64,000 nt of DNA. Origin: Myxococcus sp. RHSTA-1-4. Its GTDB lineage: Bacteria > Myxococcota > Myxococcia > Myxococcales > Myxococcaceae. Positions 58,222-64,000 of this stretch are shown here, one piece after another. Below the pieces are notes generated by a model. It was not told the DNA's origin and made no database searches. It saw only the letters and a program-made list of their open reading frames with translations. The stretch is from the NCBI RefSeq assembly GCF_020037125.1, contig NZ_JAIQDG010000002.1, forward strand, positions 496,001 through 560,000, in the 5' to 3' direction. Position 1 is the stretch's first letter. Each line of letters starts with the position of its first letter. The position numbers and the translations under genes are program-made.

Positions 58222-60057
58222 TCAATAGATGGGAGCCACCTCGGCGCCGTTGAAGTAGTGACGGAGGATGTCCTGGTAGCGCTGCCCGGCCTCCGCCCGG
58301 CCGATAGCGCCTGTCTGGCACATCCCTACTCCGTGGCCCCAACCCCCGCCACGGAAAAGCCAGCCGGTGAGCTGGCCCTCGGCGTTCCGTTCGGCCTCCA
58401 CCACCGCCATGCTGCTGTTGAGCATCCCGAACAACCGGCGGATGTTCAACTCGCCCCGGATCTGCGTGGCCCCCCGCTCGCCGGACAGCGTCAGCACCCG
58501 CGCCCGCCCGGACACGCCCCTTTCGGACAGGGCCATGGCCAGCACCCGGCCCACGCCGAGGTGCCGTGTCAGCGCGTCCACCTGGGCCGCCGTGAAGCGC
58601 TTCTCCCAGCGGAACTTGCCCGCCGGCGCGAAGCTGGACAGCCGGCAGGCGGCCGGGAGGTCGGTTGCCGCCAGCCATTCCTCCAGGTGCGCCGGCAGGG
58701 GATGCCGACCCGACGGGGTCAGGAGGTCCGGGCGTCCGCGCAGCGACGGGTCCGGCGGGCCGCCCCACACCACGTCATTGTCCTCCGTGTGGCCGCCGCA
58801 CATCGCGCTGTAGACGGAGTCCACCAGCCGGCCGTCCTCGCTGAAGAGGCCCTGGCCCCGGGTGGCCTCCACCGCGGCGGTGGTGCTGGCCACCTCGCCC
58901 GTGCGGCCCCGGTACACCGCGCAGTGCTGCTCCGAGCAGAGGAGGTACGGGTCCGCCAGGTGCTTGATGCCCACCTTGGCCAGCACCTCGCCGCGCGCGG
59001 TGACGGCCTGGGCCTTGAGCGCCTCCGGGTGCGCGCGGGCGTAGATTTCGGACGGCACCAGCCCCTTCAGCAGGTCCTCCAGGGGGACGACGTTCACCAC
59101 CGCCAGCAGGCCCGCGCGGTCCACCACGAGCTGCAGCGCGCCCCGGAAGGTGCGGTCCTCGAAGCCGTGGAAGTCGTAGCCGACGCCGTACTCCACCTGG
59201 CGCACGTCGAAGCCCGCGCCGTCCGGCGTCTCCGCGTCCAGCCGGTCCTGCGCCAGCCCCACCACCACGCCGGACTCGTCCCGCACCTCGAGGATGGCGC
59301 TCGCGGGCGTGCGCACCTCCTCGAACAGCGTGGTCCTCACGCCGTATTGGCGCAGGAGGTCCGCCTGCCTGCGGGCCGCCTCCTCGGGGGAGAGCGCCTC
59401 GTCCATCAGCAGCAGGTGGCGCCGGTTGTCGATGACCTTGCCGGCGATGCCGTACACCGTGCCCAGCACGTGCGTGCGCACCGCCAGCCCGCGCGCCCGC
59501 CACTCCTCCTGGGCCGCGCTCATGCCCTCGCGGTCCGCGATGCGGAACTCGCCGAGCTGCACGCGCGCGGAGAGGACGGCCCGCTCGCCCTGCGTCACGC
59601 GCACCGTCCACCGCGTCCCCGCCGCCGCGTCCAGCACCTTGTCGTCGGGCCCGCCGAAGCGCAGCCGCATCCGGCCCCGGGGGGAGAACGTCACCTCGCG
59701 CCGGCCCTCCATCAGCCGGATGGGCACCCGGGGCTCACCGCCCCGGAAGTCCAGCCGCTTGAGGTCTCCCGGCCCCGGCAGGCCCTGTCCCATCAGGTCC
59801 TCTCCGCCCGGCAGCGCTGGCGGGGCGCCCGCGTCCGGGCTGGGGGGCGTTCCACCGTCGGCCAGGGGAGGGGCGCCAGCCGCGGGGGCGGCTTCCGGGG
59901 CCGCCGTGCCCCCATCCGGGGACGCGTCCGCCTGACCGGTGGCGGGGGAGGGGGCCGCTTCCGGCGCGGGCCTGGGGGCCGCGCAGGCGGAGAGCAGGAG
60001 GAGGGTGAGGAGCAGCGGGACGGCGGGTCGCACAGGGGGCGCCACCGTAGCCGCCAC
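58222..60057 (-). CDS. SpoIID/LytB-domain lipoprotein
   Basis: The 611-residue protein has a lipoprotein signal (LLLLSACAAP), a Pro/Ala/Asp-rich spacer to about 95, and a SpoIID-type domain at about 300-600 with the conserved ALKAQAVTARGEVLAK, CSEQHCAVYRG, MCGGHTEDNDVVWGG and GGGWGHGVGMCQTGAIG. SpoIID is a lytic transglycosylase acting on denuded peptidoglycan. Here it is an envelope-bound homologue in a Gram-negative organism that makes no endospores. Its stop lies 121 bp upstream of the TonB-like GTG. Confidence 0.88.
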   Translation of the reverse strand: MAATVAPPVRPAVPLLLTLLLLSACAAPRPAPEAAPSPATGQADASPDGGTAAPEAAPAAGAPPLADGGTPPSPDAGAPPALPGGEDLMGQGLPGPGDLKRLDFRGGEPRVPIRLMEGRREVTFSPRGRMRLRFGGPDDKVLDAAAGTRWTVRVTQGERAVLSARVQLGEFRIADREGMSAAQEEWRARGLAVRTHVLGTVYGIAGKVIDNRRHLLLMDEALSPEEAARRQADLLRQYGVRTTLFEEVRTPASAILEVRDESGVVVGLAQDRLDAETPDGAGFDVRQVEYGVGYDFHGFEDRTFRGALQLVVDRAGLLAVVNVVPLEDLLKGLVPSEIYARAHPEALKAQAVTARGEVLAKVGIKHLADPYLLCSEQHCAVYRGRTGEVASTTAAVEATRGQGLFSEDGRLVDSVYSAMCGGHTEDNDVVWGGPPDPSLRGRPDLLTPSGRHPLPAHLEEWLAATDLPAACRLSSFAPAGKFRWEKRFTAAQVDALTRHLGVGRVLAMALSERGVSGRARVLTLSGERGATQIRGELNIRRLFGMLNSSMAVVEAERNAEGQLTGWLFRGGGWGHGVGMCQTGAIGRAEAGQRYQDILRHYFNGAEVAPIY

Positions 60058-60178
60058 GCGCGCGGGCTGTCACGGGTCGTACGCCTGCCGGGCCGCCAGG
60101 GCCGCTGGGACACGCGGTGAATAGAGCGCCCGGGCTCCCGCGTTGCCCCTGCTCATGAAAATCCGACGAGGCAACCGC

Positions 60179-61786
60179 GTGAAGCTGAAGACCCCGGCGG
60201 CCGCTCTGGCCGCGAGCCTGCTCATGCTCGGCGTGACGGCCCACGCCGAAGGGCTTCCCCTTCCGGACCTGCAGGCGGGCGCTCCGGCGGCCCCCGCTCC
60301 CGGCGCCCCGGCCTTCAAGCCGGCCCTGGGGGTGCAGGCCGTGCCGAACACCCCGGTGGAGGCGCTGCCCGCGCACCCGGACCACGCCAACATCGCCGAG
60401 CCGTCCCCCCAGCCGGGCTCCCAGGCCTCGCCCCTGTCGGCCGCGGCCACCCCCCAGTTCTCCCGTGAGTGGGTGGTGAGCGAGTCCGGTAACGACTCCG
60501 GCGACGGCAGCGCCGCGCAGCCCTTCCGCACCATCGCCAAGGCCATCAGCCAGGCCAACCCCGGCGAGGTCATCCGCGTGCTGGCCGGCACCTATCCCGA
60601 GCGCATCGTCATCGCGGAGAACGCGAAGCCGGGCACGCCGGAGGCGAAAATCACCCTTCAGGGCGAGGGCCGCCCGCGCATCATCCCCGGCAACGGGGGA
60701 GGCGCGCTCGTGCAGGTGCGCCGCCCGAACTGGGTCGTCGACGGGTTCGAAGTCGACGTGCAGGGCCAGTCCTTCTTCGCCGTCACCTTCCAGGGCGACG
60801 TGACGGGCTCGGTGCTGGCCAACTCGGAGCTGCACCACGGCGGCGCCGGCGCGGGCGTGACGACCTACGACAACGCCACCGGCGCCACCATCGAGAACAA
60901 CCACATCCACGACTTCGTGAAGAACACGGGCAACAAGGACTCGCACGGCGTCGTGGTGCAGCCCACGTCGCGCGACATCACCGTGCGCAACAACGACATC
61001 CACGACAACTCGGGTGACTCCGTGCAGTGCCTGGGGCCCGAGGGCTTCAGCACGCTGCCCCCCGCGGACGGGCTGGTGGTGGAGAACAACCACTTCTACG
61101 CCAACCGGGAGAACGCCGTGGACATCAAGACGTGCCACCGCGTGGCCATCCGCAACAACCGCATGCACCAGTTCCGCCCGTCCAGCACGGCCAAGGGGGA
61201 CGTGGTGGTGGTTCACTACTCCGCGCGCGACGTGACGGTGGAGGACAACGAAATCTACGACGGCGCCAAGGGCATCTCCGTGGGTGGCAACCGCGAGGGC
61301 CCCATGCCCACGGGCATCGTCATCCGCCGCAACCGCGTGCACGACATCACCAACGCCGGCGGTGGCGAGGGCACCGGCATCCGCCTGGAGAACTCCAACG
61401 GCACCGTGGTGGTCAACAACACCCTCACCCGCGTCTCCACGGCGCTCATCATCGGCCATGGCACCGGCGGGCCCACGGAGGCCCCGGTGGTGCGCAACAA
61501 CATCGTGGACGCCGCGCCCCTCGCGGTGAGCCTGGGCGCCCAGGCCCCCGGCATGCAGATGGGCAACAACCTCTTCCCGGCTGGCGCCCAGTTCAAGGAG
61601 AAGGGGACGCTGGTGGGGCTGGAGCAGTTCAAGTCCGCCGCCGGCGACACCACCTCCACCGCCGGCGCGCCGGACCTGGGCGAGGCCTTCGGCCCCGGCG
61701 TCGCGGCCGTGGACCATGGCATCGACGTGGGCCTGCCTTTCTGCGGCGCCGGCCCGGACATCGGCGCGGTGGAGATGGGCTGCTGA
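60179..61786 (+). CDS. Exported parallel beta-helix protein (pectate-lyase-like fold)
   Basis: The product is about 535 residues. A signal peptide (KLKTPAAALAASLLMLG, cleavage near AHAEG) is followed by a Pro/Ala-rich linker to about 95. GNDSGDGSAAQPFRTIAKAI then opens a beta-helix (DUF1565/PbH1 type) with rungs such as ATIENNHIHDF, ITVRNNDIHDNSG, LVVENNHFYANREN and IVIRRNRVHDITN. Such folds bind or cleave polysaccharides; no catalytic set is evident. GTG 60179 has GAGG 7 nt upstream; an in-frame ATG at 60155 without a site would add eight residues. Confidence 0.82.
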   Translation: MKLKTPAAALAASLLMLGVTAHAEGLPLPDLQAGAPAAPAPGAPAFKPALGVQAVPNTPVEALPAHPDHANIAEPSPQPGSQASPLSAAATPQFSREWVVSESGNDSGDGSAAQPFRTIAKAISQANPGEVIRVLAGTYPERIVIAENAKPGTPEAKITLQGEGRPRIIPGNGGGALVQVRRPNWVVDGFEVDVQGQSFFAVTFQGDVTGSVLANSELHHGGAGAGVTTYDNATGATIENNHIHDFVKNTGNKDSHGVVVQPTSRDITVRNNDIHDNSGDSVQCLGPEGFSTLPPADGLVVENNHFYANRENAVDIKTCHRVAIRNNRMHQFRPSSTAKGDVVVVHYSARDVTVEDNEIYDGAKGISVGGNREGPMPTGIVIRRNRVHDITNAGGGEGTGIRLENSNGTVVVNNTLTRVSTALIIGHGTGGPTEAPVVRNNIVDAAPLAVSLGAQAPGMQMGNNLFPAGAQFKEKGTLVGLEQFKSAAGDTTSTAGAPDLGEAFGPGVAAVDHGIDVGLPFCGAGPDIGAVEMGC

Positions 61787-61809
61787 CGGCCCCAGGCCCC
61801 TGAAACGAC

Positions 61810-61845
61810 AAGGCCCGATGCGGAGTCGCTTCCGCATCGGGCCTT
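61810..61845. terminator. Bidirectional intrinsic terminator with a perfect 15-bp stem
   Basis: AAGGCCCGATGCGGA (61810-61824) pairs with TCCGCATCGGGCCTT (61831-61845) around a 6-nt loop. TTGTCTTT follows on the plus strand and a T-rich TTGTCGTTT on the minus strand. It ends both the beta-helix gene and the tRNA-Cys transcript. Confidence 0.9.
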
Positions 61846-61853
61846 TGTCTTTG

Positions 61854-61925
61854 AGGCGCCACCCGGATTCGAACCGGGGAATGAAGGTTTTGCAGACCTT
61901 TGCCTTACCACTTGGCTATGGCGCC
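61854..61925 (-). tRNA. tRNA-Cys (anticodon GCA)
   Basis: Read on the minus strand: acceptor GGCGCCA pairs with TGGCGCC, discriminator T (usual for Cys), anticodon loop CTGCAAA giving GCA, and T-arm GGTTCGAATCC. The 72-nt cloverleaf is complete. The 3' CCA is not encoded. There is no integrase or attachment-site duplication nearby. Confidence 0.96.
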
Positions 61926-62074
61926 GAGAGGATGGGGTCGGCTTTATACGCAGCCGGCCCCTGCCTGGTCAAGGATGCAACAGCAGCCCGAACGCATTGC
62001 GTCCCGGTAGCATGGGTGCGCCAGAGGGTTCCACCCCGGGTGCGCCTGCGTACCCGACTGAGAGGTGCTTCGAG

Positions 62075-63226
62075 ATGCTGCACGGCCACGGGATGTACCT
62101 GGAAGAGCATGACGCGTTCCGCCGCACGGTGCGGGCGGTGGTGGACAAGGAGCTGCTCCCCTTCGCCGCCGAGTGGGAGGAGCGGGAGGAGTTCCCCCGT
62201 GAGCTGTTCGCGCGCTTTGGCGAGCTGGGCTTCCTCGGGCTGAAGTACCCGGTGGAGTACGGGGGCTCGGCGGCCGGAGAGCTCTACGAGGCGGTGCTCC
62301 TGGAGGAACTGGGCCGGTGTGGCTCGGGGGGCGTGTCCGCCGGGCTGGCGGCGCAGTTCACCATCTCCACCGGGCCCATCCACCTGTTCGGCACGGACGC
62401 GCAGAAGCGCCGCTGGCTGGCCCCCGCCATCCGCGGGGAGAAGATTGGCGCGCTGGGCATCAGCGAGCCCGACGCCGGCTCGGACGTGGCCGGCCTGCGC
62501 ACCACCGCGCGGCGCGACGGGGACTCCTACGTCATCAACGGCTCCAAGACGTACATCACCAACGGCGTGCGCGCGGACTTCGTGGTGCTGGCGGTGAAGA
62601 CGAACCCGTCCGCCGGCCACAAGGGCCTGTCCATGCTGGTGGTGGAGAAGGGCACGCCGGGCTTCTCCGTGGGGCGCAAGCTGAAGAAGGTGGGCTGGCG
62701 CGCCTCGGACACGGCGGAGCTGTTCTTCGAGGACTGCCGCGTGCCCGCGGAGAACCTGCTGGGCGTGGAGGGACAGGGCTTCTCCCAAATCATGGGCAAC
62801 TTCCAGTGGGAGCGCCTGTCGCTGGCCCTGGGGGCGCTGGGCGCCGCGGATGACATGCTGGAGAAGGTGCTCGAGCACGTGAAGTCGCGCCGCGCCTTCG
62901 GCCAGTCGCTCAACCAGTTCCAGGTGGTGCGGCACAAGCTGGCGGACCTGTTCACCGCCCGCGAGTGCGCGCGCCAGCTCACCTACCACGCCCTGCGCCT
63001 GCACGTGGCCGGCGAGTGGGCCGTCGCCCAGACGTCCATGGCCAAGAAGGTGGCCACCGAGATGGCCTGCCGCGTGGCGGACGAGTGCCTCCAGCTCCAC
63101 GGCGGCGCCGGCTACATGATGGAGTACGACATCCAGCGCCACTGGCGCGACGCGCGGCTGGGGCCCATCGGCGGTGGCACCAGCGAGGTGATGAACGAAA
63201 TCATCGCCAAGCAGCTCGGGCTGTAG
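62075..63226 (+). CDS. Acyl-CoA dehydrogenase
   Basis: The 383-residue protein has the ACAD signatures IGALGISEPDAGSDVAGLRT (FAD/substrate), NGSKTYITNG, RRAFGQSLNQFQVV and LQLHGGAGYMMEYDIQRHWRDARLGPIGGGTSEVM (read as separate conserved blocks within this region). It oxidises an acyl-CoA and passes electrons to ETF. Chain length or branched-chain specificity cannot be told. ATG 62075 follows GAGAGG and suits the usual N terminus; the frame runs 26 codons further. No other beta-oxidation gene adjoins it. Confidence 0.9.
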   Translation: MLHGHGMYLEEHDAFRRTVRAVVDKELLPFAAEWEEREEFPRELFARFGELGFLGLKYPVEYGGSAAGELYEAVLLEELGRCGSGGVSAGLAAQFTISTGPIHLFGTDAQKRRWLAPAIRGEKIGALGISEPDAGSDVAGLRTTARRDGDSYVINGSKTYITNGVRADFVVLAVKTNPSAGHKGLSMLVVEKGTPGFSVGRKLKKVGWRASDTAELFFEDCRVPAENLLGVEGQGFSQIMGNFQWERLSLALGALGAADDMLEKVLEHVKSRRAFGQSLNQFQVVRHKLADLFTARECARQLTYHALRLHVAGEWAVAQTSMAKKVATEMACRVADECLQLHGGAGYMMEYDIQRHWRDARLGPIGGGTSEVMNEIIAKQLGL

Positions 63227-63307
63227 GCCCGGGTCGCCCAGGGTGGGCGGCGCGGCGCGGCAGCCCTCCAGGGCCAGGCAGCCGGGGGAGCGCGACGGAA
63301 CAGCCCC

Positions 63308-63703
63308 GTGGCGCTCCGGGTTCCCGGAAGAGACCCCGCGGAGGTCCCCGTGGAGCCCACCATCGTCTGTGCCGAGCTGTACATGCGTCTGGGGGACGAC
63401 GAAGTGCTCGTCCTCGACTGTCGCGACCCGTCGGATTGGGAGCGCTATGAGCTGCACATCCCCGGTGCACTGAGAATGACTCCCGGGGAGATTGCCCGAG
63501 AGCTCCACATGCTCCCGGACGATGAGCTCATCGTCCTGTGTGGCTGCTCTCCCGACGGCAGGGACATCCGCCGCCTCTGCCGCCTGCTCCGGATGCGCGG
63601 GCGCGAGGCGGTGTGCCTCGAAGGGGGCCTCCCCGCCTGGGTGACGGGCGGCTACCCCACGGAGCGCCATGCCCGCGCCCCCCAGGTCGCCCTGCGGCAC
63701 TGA
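63308..63703 (+). CDS. Rhodanese-like domain protein
   Basis: The 131-residue single rhodanese domain has VLDCRDPSDWERYELHIPGA (CH2A motif) and the active-site loop LCGCSPDGRDIRRL, with Cys and a loop-closing Arg. EGGLPAWVTGGYP closes the fold. It likely handles sulfane sulfur in the cytosol. GTG start without a clear ribosome site. It may share a transcript with the dehydrogenase gene 81 bp upstream. Confidence 0.85.
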   Translation: MALRVPGRDPAEVPVEPTIVCAELYMRLGDDEVLVLDCRDPSDWERYELHIPGALRMTPGEIARELHMLPDDELIVLCGCSPDGRDIRRLCRLLRMRGREAVCLEGGLPAWVTGGYPTERHARAPQVALRH

Positions 63704-63778
63704 CGCGCGGCGGATGCAGCGCGTCGTCAAAGGGTGTATGCAGCGGCCGACCTCACCCTCCACTGGAGAGAACGCCCC

Positions 63779-64000
63779 ATGGCCAGGCTTCGCGCGGCGC
63801 TCATCGGCGCCACCGGACTCGCCGGACAGCAGTTCATCGCAGCCCTGAAGGACCACCCGCACTTCGAGCTGACCGGCCTCGCCGCGTCCCCTCGCTCGGC
63901 GGGAAAAACCTACGGGGAGGCGCTGAAGACGGCCAACGGCATGACGGCATGGTTCGTCCCCGAGCCCCTGCCGGCCGAGGTGGCCCGCATGAAGGTGGTG
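63779..64000 (+). CDS. asd: Aspartate-semialdehyde dehydrogenase, N-terminal fragment
   Basis: The frame starts at ATG 63779 (GGAGAG upstream) and runs off the window after 74 codons. The N-terminal ALIGATGLAGQQFIAAL is the NADP-binding motif, and AASPRSAGKTYGEAL matches the Asd class found in archaea, fungi and some bacteria. It would form aspartate semialdehyde for lysine, threonine and methionine. Catalytic Cys and His are outside the window, so the call rests on the N terminus only. Confidence 0.82.
   Translation, partial: MARLRAALIGATGLAGQQFIAALKDHPHFELTGLAASPRSAGKTYGEALKTANGMTAWFVPEPLPAEVARMKVV

Noticed and set aside
61854..61925. tRNA-Cys as an integration site for a mobile element
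   Set aside because: No integrase, no direct repeat of the tRNA 3' end and no compositional break in the flanks. XerC at 21.5 kb is the chromosomal recombinase.

Overview
The window is about 70% GC, gene-dense and coded on both strands, with frequent GTG/TTG starts. It carries a gene set typical of fruiting myxobacteria: a TolQ/TolR/TolR trio, several J-domain proteins plus a stand-alone DnaK paralogue, a Wzy-type polymerase with a GT4 glycosyltransferase, a heme-bearing GGDEF sensor, many TPR and beta-propeller lipoproteins, and a DUF6178-like protein. I place it in the Myxococcota, most likely a Myxococcus/Corallococcus/Pyxidicoccus-type chromosome. It looks like ordinary chromosomal backbone: I saw no insertion sequence, phage gene, CRISPR array or plasmid function. 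The only recombinase is the housekeeping XerC.

Layout. 0-4 kb: the end of a GH57 glucan branching enzyme, an HtrA/DegP protease, and a convergent c-heme/HAMP/GAF/GGDEF sensor. 4-11 kb: pgeF, a CpoB-like TPR lipoprotein, a LysM protein, dprA and topA. 11-19 kb: an ExbB-ExbD-ExbD motor, a three-cysteine DksA/TraR protein, trmFO coupled to a propeller lipoprotein, and an EF-hand membrane protein. 19-26 kb: an M20 amidohydrolase, a BASS-like transporter with an inverted-repeat leader, xerC-hslV-hslU and argD. 26-30 kb: a chaperone cassette of J-domain/TPR fusion, DnaK paralogue and TPR adaptor. 30-33 kb (minus strand): a small exported protein, coaE, an acyl-thioester reductase-like SDR and a HadB/HadA-like dehydratase pair. 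33-41 kb: tetraheme cytochrome, engB, propeller lipoprotein, DUF6178-like protein, Wzy polymerase and GT4 glycosyltransferase. 41-46 kb: a structured non-coding stretch ending in a strong intrinsic terminator, then pyrD, an atypical adenosine-deaminase-like enzyme, an Smr protein and a TerB/J-domain membrane protein (all minus), and folD. 46-50 kb: accessory small proteins, including a Gly/Ser-rich lipoprotein, a protein with a toxin-like NNxxGR domain, a BamE-like protein and an ADP-ribosylglycohydrolase. 50-56 kb: metF divergent from gcvT-gcvH-gcvP, one folate/one-carbon block with folD nearby. 56-64 kb: a CDF transporter, a TonB-like protein, a SpoIID/LytB lipoprotein, an exported beta-helix protein, tRNA-Cys with a shared bidirectional terminator, an acyl-CoA dehydrogenase, a rhodanese and the start of asd.

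Three themes recur: envelope energetics and structure (ExbBDD, TonB-like, CpoB-like, LysM, SpoIID), one-carbon and CoA/acyl metabolism, and proteostasis (HtrA, HslVU, DnaK/DnaJ). The least explained stretch is the hairpin-rich segment at about 40.76-41.06 kb, which has lower apparent GC than its surroundings and ends in a perfect 11-bp stem plus six T. It is a candidate small RNA. A second pattern is a set of genes without a Shine-Dalgarno sequence but with a -10-like hexamer 5-11 bp before the start codon, suggesting leaderless transcripts.
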